A stretch of 64,000 bases of DNA, taken from NCBI GenBank assembly GCA_034509755.1, contig CM067555.1:752142-816141 (forward strand). The letters are read 5' to 3'. The notes under the pieces are model-generated. The model worked only from the letters and a program-made list of their open reading frames with translations. It ran no database searches and was not told where the DNA came from. Of this stretch, positions 48,339 to 59,270 are shown one piece after another. Origin of the DNA: Anisodus tanguticus (Eukaryota > Streptophyta > Magnoliopsida > Solanales > Solanaceae). Numbering within the stretch: position 1 is the first letter of the stretch; every line of letters begins with the position of its first letter. Both the position numbers and the translations under genes were made by a program.

Positions 48339-48649
48339 TTCAATAAATTACAAACTCTCTTTAAATTAATAAATATTAATTTATCATTTAATTAATATCT
48401 CTATAAAATAATAAAATATTATGGTCCCAACAATATTAATTTATAGAGGCTTTATTGTATATGTCTTGAGCAAATGCAAAACTTGTTTAAACAATAGACT
48501 TACCATAACAAGAGGAACCGCAAGTTGTTTAAAGGGAAAAGAACGCTGATGCTCCCTTAAACCAAACTAATTACCCGTCCATACCTTCATTACTTTCGCA
48601 CCCCCCAGAAAAAAATTAAAACTATTTATTCGAGATGCCTCATAATTAT

Positions 48650-48900
48650 GATACCATGGTATATAAATATACTGAGATGGTATAATGGAAGACTACTTCG
48701 GTCCTTTTAGTCCTCCATGATACCATCATGGTATATAATATACTGAGATGGTATCATGGATGATCATGTTCGTTTATTAAAAAAAGGCACACTTTTTTTG
48801 GGAAAAAAAAACTCTATGATACCATTGTCTTATACACATATACTGTGATGGTATTATGGAGCACTGCTTCAGTCCTTCAATGAGACACTCTTCAAGACCA
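48650..48900. repeat. Three copies of a palindrome-rich ~85-bp unit
   Basis: Each unit has 'atgataccat', a 'tatataaatatactg' type spacer, then 'gatggtatXatgga' and 'cttcRgtcctt'. The two ATGATACCAT/ATGGTATCAT words make each unit a potential stem-loop. Copies start near 48650, 48717 and 48815. No coding sequence. Confidence 0.7.
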
Positions 48901-48972
48901 TGAAATCTTAGGTTCCATAAGTCGGCAGCCATTTTTTTAGGTTCCATCACACTGCTGAGACTCAGCCGAAAC

Positions 48973-51900
48973 TAGGGCTGGCCAGTGGGCCGGGTCGGCC
49001 CGGTCCCGCCCCGAGTTCGAGTAGTTAAAAAAAATTACGGTATCGGGACTCGAACCGGGACAGGACAATGTCTCGTCCCAACCCATCCCGGCCCGATCCC
49101 GATCTCGCCCCGGTCCCGACCCGATCCCGCCTGAAATCCCTCATTTTGCAAAAATAACCGTTGCACCAACAACCATTTTATATTTTGGTCGTTGTGCAAC
49201 GGCCATTTTTGGCCTCCCCCCTCCCCCAACCCCCCTACCCCCTTAATATTTATTTTTAACCATAAGTTATTATATTTACACTTTACCCCAATTTTCCAAC
49301 TATAAATACCTCATTTTCTCTTCATATTTCTCACAAATCTTCCTACAATCTCTCTAATCTCTCAATCTATATCTCTACACGTCTACATTGTCTACTAAAT
49401 ATTCAATTTTATTTATTCATTTGAAATTGGGAGTGAAGTTGACAATTAGCTTGAGGATGTTCCATCGAGCAAAGTTGCAATTTTCAACCTCTCGATTATA
49501 CGTCGGCGTTTGGTACATTCGTTCCTTCATTAAATTATTATTGTCTGTTTATTTTATTTAGCGCACTTAATTTCATTTACTTTAATTATTTATTAGTATA
49601 ATTATAAATTTATAATTGAAGGATTTAAACGTATGCTTACGGGTAGGGGTCAGGCTTCTTCTAGTAGGGGCAACAAGGGCAAGAGTACTTCTTCTAGTCA
49701 TCCTATTCCTACACATGATGATTTTGTTGATACTGAACATTTTCCTACAATACCATTAGATTTAGACGAGGAGCTATTTTTTGAAACTCAAGAAGACTTT
49801 AATTTAGATGATAATCTAGATGATACACCCACTAATGTTGATGACAACACACCCACTAGTGCACCTTCAACTGAAATGTCTCCTATTCCCCCTAGTATGA
49901 GACGAGGTCCAGCAAAACGACCATTAAAATCAGATGCATGGATATTTTTTGATAGGAACGTAGAGAATCAAGTAGCTAGATGTAAAATTTGTAAAGATGT
50001 TTTAAAATTTAAAACTGAAAAAGTTCACGGTGGGACATGGGGTTTAATGTGACACGTTGTAAGGGCTCATCCAGCTAGGTATGCCCAATACGAGGCTTCA
50101 AAATCGGGTGCGCAAACGCCCGCTCCATCGGGACAAGGTTCACATACTGATATTATCCCGGACCAAGTACAGGGTCAAATTAACCCTATGACGGGGGGAA
50201 TTATAGGCCCTAAATACAATAAACATAGAGATAGGGAAGCAATAGCAAAATTAGTTGTTGTGGAGGGTTTGCCTTTTTCATTTCTTTCATCTCCAGGTTT
50301 TATTCATTACATTAGAGATTTGTATAATCCTGCTTTTGACGATTTTTCTAGATCAACTGTTAAGAGAGATGTATTTAAATTTGCACATGAATATCAACAG
50401 TATTTATGTTATTCAGTATATCATTTTAATGGCAAAGTGGCTATCGCTTCTGATATAGGCCATAGTACTAACGGCCATAATTATTTAACGGTAACCTGTC
50501 ATTGGATAGATTATAAATGGTCTATGCAAAAACGTATCTTAGCGTATAGATATATAGATGATAGGCACACTGATAATTTTATTGCATAAAATATTTATCA
50601 AGTGTGCGATTATTACGGAATAACCGATAAAATTATGACTATTATATTAGATAACGCTTCTTCTAACAATTACGCTATTACAATTTTTAAAAATAGTTTA
50701 ACTCCATCTTTTCCAGATCAGTTTCATATAAAATGCACGTGCCATATATATAACTTAATTGTAAATGATGGTCTATTACTTTTTGAAGACATTCTTAGTA
50801 AAATACAATTTGTTATAAACTTTATTTTTAAAAATAATAGAATACAACGAAGAAAATAATATAAAAAAACTTGTCACGATTGTCAACTAACTTATAGAAA
50901 AATCCAGAAAAAGTACCCACTAGGTGAAATTATTTATACGAGCAACTACTTGTTGCTTATGACTATAGAAAACCTATAACTTTATTTTTTAACTCTCATA
51001 ATCAAAATTTAGCTTATATGGTTGTAGATAGCGATTGGGTAAAAATTTCCGAACTTATTGTATTTTTAGAGAAATTTTCTCAACCAACAAAAGAATTTTC
51101 CGGTATATATTATCCTACTATTTCAACTATGTTATTTTATATAGCTCTAATATTTTTATTACTTACTGAATATATGGAAAACCCAGCTTACATGGCAGCT
51201 ATTAAAAAAATGTTTATCAAAATTAAAAAATATTTTATTCTTATTCCCACTATTTATATTATTGGTGTTGTATTAAATCTGATTATTAAAATAGACGGTA
51301 CTAAATCACTTATTGAAACTATTTACGACTGTATAGAAGTACTACCACCTCCAAGTCCCAAAAATCCAAATCACCCACCACCTATTGAACAAACTAAAGA
51401 AGAAGTGTTGTCTAGCGTAGAAGACCAATGCAAAAAAAAGTATAGAGGTTTTACCAACAAGAAAGTGTTAGTAACCTACGGCTTCCATACCATCTTTTTC
51501 TTCTTCTTCAACACAACCTCACAAAAGACATGATGTTTCTGCGGCTAGTATTGAAAGCCTCAGAAATAGAATGTGCGGTCGTACCGCTACTAACCAAATT
51601 AGCGAGTTTGATATTTTTATTTTGCAGGGTTCTGTACCGTACCAAGCAGTTCTCAATGAAGAAGGACGTGAAGACTTGCTGAAATACTAGATGGGGAATG
51701 AGAAGACATTTCTGACACTTTCAATGATGGCCCGAGATGTTTTGAACATTCAAGCGTCATCAACTGCGTCTGAAAATGCTTTTCTGCAGGCAGATATCAA
51801 ATAGGAGACCACAGACACTCATTAGCCGGAGACAGCTTGGAGATTGTAGTATTATTCAAAGATTGGATACGAGCGGAGCAGAGAAGGTGCGGTCAACTGA

Positions 51901-52290
51901 AGATCAACGAAGAAGAAGACGAAAACTATAACGAAATCTTATCCGAAGGTGGTGGAAGCGACGTGAATCAATTTGACCAACAAATACCAATTCCAACCGA
52001 AGAACCACATGAAGTTATCAAGAAACTAGAACAGGTTTTTTTAAGAATGTAATTTTTTTAATTGCAATTTTATTATGTAATTTGCAACTTTTGGACAACA
52101 CCACAAAGTTGCAATTTCGACAATTGTATTTGTATTACAAAAAGTTCATATGTCTATTAAATAATATAAGAGGCACAAAAACAACCTTGAGATGTTTTTA
52201 TTACACTATATTGCCTTGTTTAATTATTGAATTTTTTTATACATATGTTATTAAAAAAAATAGGAAAAATCGCATTATCTGGATCTAAAG
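48973..52290 (+). mobile_element. Ac-like hAT transposon, right end missing
   Basis: The left terminus TAGGGCTGGCCAGTGGGCCG is of the hAT 'TAGGGNTGGC' type, followed by GC-rich subterminal repeats (ccggtcccg, cccgatcccg) to about 49135. The body holds an hAT transposase relic. The matching right terminal repeat was not found before the sequence changes character at about 52300, so the right end seems to have been lost at the junction with organelle-like DNA. Confidence 0.75.
49633..52052 (+). pseudogene. hAT transposase (BED finger, RNase H-like, hAT dimerisation), interrupted
   Basis: One frame runs from ATG 49633 to 50859 with only two in-frame stops, TGA at 50050-50052 and TAA at 50587-50589. 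It contains an acidic N-terminus, a BED finger start (CKICKDVLKF) with the first stop inside the finger, then HRDREAIAKLVVVEGLPFS, IASDIGHSTNGHNYLTVT, TIILDNASSN and FHIKCTCHIYNLIV, the hAT RNase H-like core. The frame then shifts. The C-terminal dimerisation part (NEKTFLTLSMMARDVLNIQA, about 51700-51790) and the tail (51837-52052) remain. A TAG replaces the usual Trp just before MGNEKTF. The family cuts and pastes DNA; this copy cannot. Confidence 0.85.
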
Positions 52291-52299
52291 AACCATTCA

Positions 52300-53640
52300 A
52301 GATGTGATATATAGGTCATATCAAGGCGCCCCCAGCCTTCCAACGGGAAAGACAACAAATAAAAGTCAATTTCCGTTCTTCTTGTTCCCGCGGTAGACGT
52401 ATGCTCGATTGAAGCTGGATTTAGAAAGGATCAGCAATGGTGCATATATGATATTTTAAGGACAATAAATATTGGACTAGACTATTCCTTATGTAGATGT
52501 AGTGGATAAGCTCTCCGTGTTAGGATAGGCGTTCGGATTGGAACAACTATTCTAAGAGCGTGCTGAATCCAACCGTTGCACGTTCCCCCTTTGGCTAAAC
52601 CACCACTTCAGCTAACCCTTTTGCCTGGCCGGCACTTACTCAAGTTAGAGTTTTGCGCTCTCTCAAAACGCCGCACGCTTACGAGTGTTCTCCCGGTCCT
52701 ACAAATTGAGCTTCCGAAAGGGGTGCTTGCTTTGGAGCACTCAACGAGATGTGGGTTCAATTCCCGCTATGTCTCATCCTAGTAGGTGTCCGCGCCATTG
52801 GGCCGCCCTAAACTTGCTCGATCTAGTGTGCGTCCGCTCTCTGTTCGGGCTCACTCGGCAGAAAGCTAACTCTCTTCTCCCGCTTTAGCTTCGAGCCCAC
52901 CCGGACGGACTCGGCATGACACCCGTCACCATACATAGGTAATAGCATGTCCCAATGCTATCTTCCTCGAAGTTGCTGCTCAATATGATCTTGTTTTTGG
53001 GGGAGGATCCACTAAATGGACCAACGGAGCACTGTCGGGTCGATAGTCCTTGATCCGAGATCTCTTTTTAACAAAAAATAGTTGGATTTGCCAGCCTTAG
53101 CCGTAGAAGACTGTTCGTATAGTAATAGGTTTGAGAACCGGTTCAAACCATCTCATAGGTCGTCCTCAGTACAAAAGGTCAATTCAATTGCTATACTAAG
53201 CTTTCTTTTACGCCCGGAATGAAGCATTATTCAAAGACAAGTAGGCAAGGCACTATAAGGAAGTGAAGTAGGGTCGGCAGATATAGGCTTCTCTTCTATT
53301 GAATAAGTGGACTCCCCCCTTTGACTTGAGCATTGAATTGACTCTTCTTCGATAGCTTTCAAGCGCTGAACCAGATCCAATTCGTTTCGTAGTCGTAGCT
53401 TATTGGTCTGAGATTCTCCATTGAGTGGTTCGTACTTACGACTTGGATTATCTCTTTTGTGGCTCACAAGAAATCGTTATATCGAGAAATCATTAGAAAA
53501 TCAATTTTCTCTATTGGATTCTCAGTTAGCTGACTAGAAATCGAATTATCTCGTCGGTCGGATGAAACCACTTCTTCTTCTGTGCCCGTCTGATTCGATG
53601 TTGTCTTCCCACTTCACTAATAAGGATCACCAACGAAACG
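52300..53640. other. Probable mitochondrial DNA insertion (NUMT)
   Basis: Base composition changes abruptly to about 45-50% GC, with the texture of plant mitochondrial intergenic DNA ('gcgccattgggccgccc', 'ccacccggacggactcgg', 'gcatgacacccgtcacc'). It lacks the surrounding AT-rich and retroelement motifs. The right boundary is near 53640, where AT-rich DNA resumes. An open frame of 78 codons at 53467-53231 on the minus strand is not recognised. No complete mitochondrial gene was identified, so the assignment rests on style and recollection. Confidence 0.5.
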
Positions 53641-54401
53641 AAATAAAAAACACGGTGTCAGATTCTAATCCTTTATTGAAGTCAAACATTAACTCATTAA
53701 TATTATTTTATTTAATATGCAGGAGATTAGGAAAATAAATTAAAAAGTTGGACTAATAAAATATGATTAAAGTTATATATTTAGGTCTTAGCTTATGACT
53801 GGCGGTTTGTAATTGGTTTTCACCAATATAAAAATATAAATATGTATCATAGGTTATTTAAACGGAAAAGTGTCCAACGATAATTAGATGAATATTTCTC
53901 ACAATAATAATAAATATTTCAAGACTTCAGAAAAATAAAACTTTTGATAAAGATCAACGTTGAAATAAAAAAAAAACGTCAATTCTAGTCCTTTTTTCAA
54001 TTGGATATGTAGGAGATTAGAAGAACTAATATGGTAATTGTTAGGTTTGATAGTTATAGTTGTTACATAACATAAATAAGCATAAATAATTTGTATAAGG
54101 AAGAATCTAAATAGATTTCAAATTCCTAAATATTAGGACGTCAACATTGTTTAAATAAGAAAAAAATTTAATAACCAAAAATTTATTTGATTCTAGTCGA
54201 GCTAAATTGATCACTCAATCAACATATGTAGAATAAGCAACTAAAATACTCACCAATCACGAGTTACCAAAATAAATCACAATTTTCAATATATCATCAA
54301 TTGTAATTAAAAAGAATAATTGTCACATCTTTAAGAGATCATGATCACTTAGAACTCCTTTCGGCTTTTGCACAGCTCGTCCAATAAATATTGTAAGCTT
54401 C
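53641..54401. other. AT-rich spacer, nothing recognised
   Basis: Two similar stretches ('tattcaatttaataNgcaggagattag' type, near 53705 and 53995) suggest an old local duplication. No exon or terminal repeat was seen. Confidence 0.35.
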
Positions 54402-54418
54402 AGTAATAAAGACATAAC

Positions 54419-54667
54419 GCCTCCGGACACAAACGAGTTGGTAAGTGGCAAGGTGATTGGGGTACAACCACTCTGACGTGCGGGTTCGAATCCGTGTGGT
54501 AACAGTCTTTGCTGAAATATTGCAAGGGTTGTTGTTGGGTTCGTGTCCCGTTGGTCCTCTCTCTTGCAAGGCTGCCACTCGCGCATATCCCTCGATTTAC
54601 ATCCCACCTGGTCAAGGGGCTTATGGTACAAGTGGAGAATTTCACCTTCTCACTTTACCCTTCACAA
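54419..54667 (+). mobile_element. tRNA-derived SINE with perfect 17-bp target duplication
   Basis: A 249-bp element flanked by identical AGTAATAAAGACATAAC at 54402-54418 and 54668-54684. The head has GTTGGTAAGTGGCAAGGTG (A-box-like) and GGGTTCGAATCCG (B box) about 45 bp apart, so a polymerase III internal promoter is present. The body ('ttggtcctctctcttgcaagg', 'cacctggtcaaggggc') is unlike the SINE at 3121 and unlike TS. It has no A or TTG tail, ending 'acccttcacaa'. I do not recognise the family. Confidence 0.8.
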
Positions 54668-54684
54668 AGTAATAAAGACATAAC

Positions 54685-55558
54685 TATGCAAAAGGGAATT
54701 TATCTGTACAAGGAACTGATAGAACTCGTAAAAGTGTCATTACTTCTTTTCTGACAATGACATGTATTAGAAAGAAGAATAAGACGCAGATTAGTCAAGA
54801 ATTAAGGTATGAAGCATAATTAATCTTAAAACGCTTGTAAAAATAATGATGTACCTAAATAAATAATTGGCTGAGGATGATTATATTGCACTTGATAAAC
54901 TATGCACTGTATCATATAAAATAAATAAATCTAGCCAACTATACAATCATGTCAATATTAGAAAAAAATAAATGAATTGAGGTATAAAAAAGAAGTACAA
55001 TAGCAGAAGCTTATGCTATAATACGAAAAATGATCAAAATTACCTCTGAACTATTTGAAATAGACCACATATATCATCCGTTTATTTTTGGTATCAAATG
55101 GCCCTTGCCGTCAATCGAAAGGATCATCTACTTGATGGACTGCCAGATTTGTTGACGGGACAGTAATATGTGGAAAAGATTGTCCACATGACCATCCACC
55201 TAAGCATTAGATCCGACGACCCATTGATTAATCATTGCAAGCGGCCAGAACTGGGCATTTTTTCCGGCGAGCTTGAGCTCGCTGTTCACGGAGAAGGGGA
55301 GCGAGCAAGAAGAGGGGGAGGGAGAAGGTAATGGGGGCTGTGCGTGGCTGGTTCGGTGTTTGCCGGAGATGAGCTCGTCGGAGAGAAAAGAAGACCTTTT
55401 TCCATCATTATTTTATAGAAATCTTTCAAAATTGAGAAGCATATACAATGGATCAGATATTGGTTCTTGCTGGATTAGGTAAAAGAGCCAACAAGGAGCT
55501 TAATTCCTGATATATCATTATATATTTAAAACAAAGAGAAGAAAATTTAACTACTTAT
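54685..55558. other. Spacer with a GC-rich patch, nothing recognised
   Basis: AT-rich to about 55030, then a retroelement-like stretch ('ccgtcaatcgaaaggatcat'). A purine-rich patch at 55290-55340 gives a short open frame of no recognisable family. Confidence 0.3.
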
Positions 55559-56474
55559 TGTGTGATACAACAATTGCAGGGAACATGAAGTAAGTAACTA
55601 TTACAATTGTTAGAAAGGATAATCTAAAGATTACAATAAATCTGGAAATCAAGAATGAAACAAACTCCTTGTGTGATTTGTTGAGTCGAGTGATGACACT
55701 CTGTCTTTAAGACAAAATTGCCCCGTATATCTCCTTTTACGTTGTCGGGCAATAGTCTCCCAAGATACAATATCAACTTAACAATTGAATAAAGGAAACT
55801 CAATTGTTACTCTTAAAGAACTTTGAGTATAGTAAACTTGCTAGAGAGGAAGAAGATAAATTCAAAAATTATGTAGTATTTTCTAAGTGTTATGAACAAT
55901 TGAGCCAAAGGCCTCAATTTTATAGTGTACAGAGATGACTCCTCAACTAGCTAACTAATGACCTTCAATATCCATGTAATGACACTTATTGAGGGGTTAC
56001 ATTCAGCCAAATAATGGCTGAATTCATGTGCCAAGTAATGGAGATTCAATGCTCCAAAACCTAGCCCAGAGGTCAGAACTTTTCAACTTTCCATCGCAGC
56101 ATTCTACCTCCGAAGCGCCGCGGCTCCAGTAACTGAAGACCCAGTTAGCGCTCCGGCGCCTCGGCTCCGACGGGGCTGCGCCGCGGCCCTTCGCGGCTCC
56201 GCGACGATTTCCGACTCGTTTCATCGTACACTTCGTACACTTCTTCCTTCGTTTACCAACGTGGAATACTTTGTCATTTGGCCAATAACCGTCCATCATT
56301 CTATGTATCAAACGTTTCACTTACGTACCAATATCTTTTTCACTAATGAAATTTGCGATACTTGGTACTACGTGTGCACGTGTGTGGAAACGACGTTTTC
56401 GACGTGCGGGGCCCTAATTGTTCGAGCCATAAATAATGGGTTAAACTTAATTCCACATTAGTAAATTTCCAACA
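55559..56474 (-). mobile_element. Solo LTR of a Ty1/copia-type element
   Basis: A 916-bp LTR starting TGTGTGATACAACAATTGC and ending AAATTTCCAACA. CTTAT flanks it at 55554-55558 and 56475-56479. It shares with the copia LTRs the 'gagtcgagtg.tg.cactctgtc' block, 'gccccgtat', 'gtctcccaagat' and the ending, in the same orientation. The middle (56100-56215) is a different GC-rich segment built from 'gcggctccg'-like pieces. Confidence 0.85.
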
Positions 56475-56796
56475 CTTATTACACGTAATTTAGCAACTAA
56501 GACAATGTAATGATATTGTTTGTCTCTCTCCTTCACTTAAAACACAGCCTATGATGTGTCATTCCAGTAAATGTTGCATCTATTTTACATAATGTTCTAT
56601 TTTCGTATAGAATTTTTAATTTATTCACACATACAATGCACGTACGCTGTAATTAGTAATTTTTAATAACCGAAAATATTTTAAATATAAATTCTACGAG
56701 GGCTCCGTGTGTCATTTCTACAATCTTCATATATCTGTTCAGCCCAACTACCTTCCTTCTCCATCATTTAGGCCTTAGTAATCCTGTATATGGTTT

Positions 56797-56866
56797 TGGG
56801 CTCTAATACTCTTCGGCCCATTATTAATGCTCTGCTAAAACCCTAACTTACTGAGTCTATAAATAT
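56797..56866 (+). promoter_or_regulatory. Site II / telo-box promoter with TATA box
   Basis: TGGGCT at 56798-56803, GGCCCA at 56815-56820, telo box AAACCCTAA at 56838-56846 and TATAAATAT at 56858-56866, all on the plus strand in this order. Site II plus telo box plus TATA is the usual promoter layout of plant ribosomal-protein and snoRNA genes. A T/C-rich leader follows. Its only visible downstream targets are the snoRNA-like units at 58.2-59.8 kb. Confidence 0.75.
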
Positions 56867-58220
56867 CTATTTCCCACTTCAACAATTTTGGGGAACAGCC
56901 CCCCATGGTAGCAGAAACAAAGGCAGCTTCTTCTCCAAAAAATGCTTTGATTTTCTCAATGACCTTTTATTTTAGTTCTTGTTAAATATATATTTTTTCT
57001 TGAGTCAAGTGTCTCTCGTAAATAGCCGCTCTACTAAGTTCTGTGTACATTCTATCCATTCCAGATTTTTATGTTATGTAATTTCATTGGGTATATTGTT
57101 GTTGTTAAGGTTATGTTTTGAGTTTTAATGGGTTTTATAACTGCAGCCTCTTATGCAAATAAGGATGCTACAGGGGTTGTTATACCACCCTTACAGTTAT
57201 TGCCATTCTCAACTTAGTCACCTGACTTTTCTTCTATTGCAGTTGATTATCATGACTGGTACATTATACACCTTATTTTAAACAAAAAAAATCTAAACTT
57301 TGATATAAATTATGACTTGTGTTTTTTTCTTTTTACAATAGGTTACATTGTGTTTAATTTAATGTTGTTTGTCTAGTGCACTAGAGATTAGTTTTTGTTC
57401 CTAAAATTTATATCCATTCTTCAACTTTGTTAGCTGTATTTATTCTTGCAGTTTGATTTTCATGAATGATATAGTGCTATTATGCACCTAATATTTCAAA
57501 TTAATTACTAAAATTGATATATTACCATTCACAAGAGCATTCTTTTCCCAAAATATGAAAAATTGAGTCAATTTGCTTTGATGTACTAGGTTAGAATTCT
57601 TTTTATACAAGAAACACAAGAAAGAGCATGATTTTTTGGTAAATAATGAGTATTAAGAATTTTTTATTCCTTGAACAGTAGGTAACGTTAAGTCATGAAA
57701 ATAATCTCTTGCAGAAATGTAGAGTAGTCCAGCCCCCCTACCATGTGCATTGCCGGAGCTTAGTGCACTGGGCTGCTCCTATAATAAGCTTTGGTTCCAT
57801 CAGAAGTTTTGATTTATGGATGATGTTGCAACATTTTTGATATTTACTTTGTATAGATAGTTGTTTAGGAATATGTTTTATGTTGTAGATTAATTTGATT
57901 TGTTTTGCGCAGCCCTTAAGATCGCCTTCCACTATGCTCTATGGAAGCGTTTTGAGTCATAGCCGCGCTATATTAACTCTATATAACCATACTCTTTTCA
58001 TGTACAATGTACACATAAAGGGTGTTATATACTAAAGTTTCTCTTTAGGGTTTTCCTTTAGAGTCTCCTTTTGCCTTGCCTATTTGTTTTTTGGGTCATC
58101 CTTTTTTGTCTATCTTTCCCATTTTATGGGATTATAGAACCAAACACACTGTAAATGGCTCTAATTTTGGTGAGGTGTACATTAAATTGCAAGTTCTTTT
58201 AGTAAATTATTCTATGTTGT
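56867..58220 (+). other. Probable non-coding leader of the snoRNA host transcript
   Basis: No conserved reading frame. A short frame from ATG 56905 (MVAETKAASSPKN, ends within 30 codons) matches nothing I know. A degenerate RTE 3' end lies at 56995-57107 (plus) and a TS SINE 3' fragment at 57705-57785 (plus, 'tgcagaaatgtagagtagtcc ... gcttagtgcactgggctgc'). Possible splice acceptors 'ataactgcag' and 'tctattgcag' at 57146 and 57242 would fit a spliced host RNA. Confidence 0.4.
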
Positions 58221-58308
58221 GGCAAGAATGATGAAAACCAATTAGATGTGTGAGAGGTGAATTCCTCTATGAGCTAATCGTCGAGGCTTATTGATATTCT
58301 GACTTGCC
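58221..58308 (+). ncRNA. C/D-box snoRNA-like unit 1
   Basis: Terminal stem GGCAAG/CTTGCC, C box AATGATGA (58227-58234) and D box CTGA (58299-58302). In between is an internal hairpin AGAGG-TGAATT-CCTCT, and TTATTGATATT lies directly before the D box. All canonical parts are intact. The rRNA or snRNA target is not identified. Confidence 0.85.
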
Positions 58309-58581
58309 TTTAATGAAGTACTTTTTCTTTCATTTGAAATTTATGGTCTCACATATGCTATAACATTTGTATAGTTGTAAAACAATTTAATGTCAAGTTA
58401 AATTCTTTTCAAATTTAGAAATGCCCATTCTTTTAGAATTTAATATTAATGGAGTCATATCCCTATTTAGTTATATTTTTCACATATGGGATTATGGAAC
58501 CAAAGATACTTTAAATGACTATTTTATGGGTTTGTACATTGTACTGCAAGTTCGTTTTTGGTGGTAAATTTACTCTTTGTT

Positions 58582-58674
58582 ATGGCAAGAATGATGAAAT
58601 CAAATTAGATGTGCGAGGGGCGAATTCCTCTATGAGCTCAATTATCGAGGCATATTGATAGTCTGACTTGCCAT
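58582..58674 (+). ncRNA. C/D-box snoRNA-like unit 2
   Basis: Terminal stem ATGGCAAG/CTTGCCAT, C box AATGATGA (58590-58597) and D box CTGA (58663-58666). Internal hairpin AGGGG-CGAATT-CCTCT with one G-T pair. The guide-position sequence is ATATTGATAGT. The longest perfect terminal stem of the seven. Confidence 0.87.
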
Positions 58675-58920
58675 TACAAAGTACTTTCCATTTTAATTTA
58701 GAATGTCTTGTTTGATTAGGCATGATGTTTAGAATGAAAATGAAAACTTTTGAAATGTGATTTCAAATATGCTACTAGCTCTACTTTTCTCATATGGTAT
58801 TATAGAACCAGTAACATTTTGAATGGCTGGTCGGTGTACATATTTCACGCTTATTTTGAAAAGTTTCTTCGTAATGTGTATTATATTTCTAGATTTATTT
58901 ATAAATTTATGTCTTGTTAT

Positions 58921-59004
58921 GGTAAGAGTGATTAAAAAATAGACGTGCGAGAGGTGAATTCCTCTTTCAGCTCAAACATCGAAGCTTATTGATATTCGGA
59001 CTTG
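58921..59004 (+). pseudogene. C/D-box snoRNA-like unit 3, degenerate
   Basis: The C box reads GTGATTA and the D box CGGA (58997-59000), so both have lost consensus. The hairpin AGAGG-TGAATT-CCTCT and the TTATTGATATT stretch are kept. Probably a decaying copy. Confidence 0.7.
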
Positions 59005-59075
59005 TTTTTATGATTTACTCTTTTGTTTTGATTTATTAAAATTTGTCATTTTTGGACATTTTAGTTTTCATATGT

Positions 59076-59157
59076 AGGAATGATGAATATCTATTGTGTG
59101 AAGGGAGAACTCCCTGTTGAATCTTTACACTATAACCGCATATTGATATTCTGACCT
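59076..59157 (+). ncRNA. C/D-box snoRNA-like unit 4
   Basis: C box AATGATGA (59079-59086), D box CTGA (59151-59154) and a short AGG/CCT terminal stem. The internal hairpin is AGGGA-GAAC-TCCCT, where two pairs differ from unit 1 on both sides. ATATTGATATT precedes D. Confidence 0.8.
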
Positions 59158-59270
59158 TTCCCTTTAATTTGTAAGAGTATTTGTTTTCACCTTTTCCTTG
59201 TGTTGGTTGTAAAAGTGTATTTAGGAACACGTTGGTTGTATCATTTACAATATATTGAAACTCAATTTAT

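Larger units (their letters stand above)
46382..48457 (-). mobile_element. pogo-like DNA transposon with TIRs
   Basis: A 2076-bp element. The left end CAGTAAAATCTCTATAAATT and the right end (complement CAATAAAGCCTCTATAAATT) are inverted repeats. TA lies on both sides, at 46380-46381 and 48458-48459. This is the target preference of pogo/Tc1-mariner. The transposase relic lies between, on the minus strand. MITEs with the same type of termini occur at 25713 and perhaps at 1-330. Confidence 0.85.

Noticed and set aside
52700..52790. tRNA-like stretch with GTGGGTTCAATTCCCGC in the organelle-like block
   Set aside because: A T-arm-like stem can be drawn, but no matching acceptor and anticodon stems were found.
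53231..53467. 78-codon minus-strand open frame in the organelle-like block
   Set aside because: Not recognised as any mitochondrial gene; kept only as part of the block.
55273..55482. 69-codon open frame in a purine-rich patch
   Set aside because: Low complexity (Glu/Gly-rich) and no family resemblance.
56905..56988. Short open frame after the telo-box promoter
   Set aside because: Under 30 codons, matches no known ribosomal or other protein, and is followed by repeat fragments.
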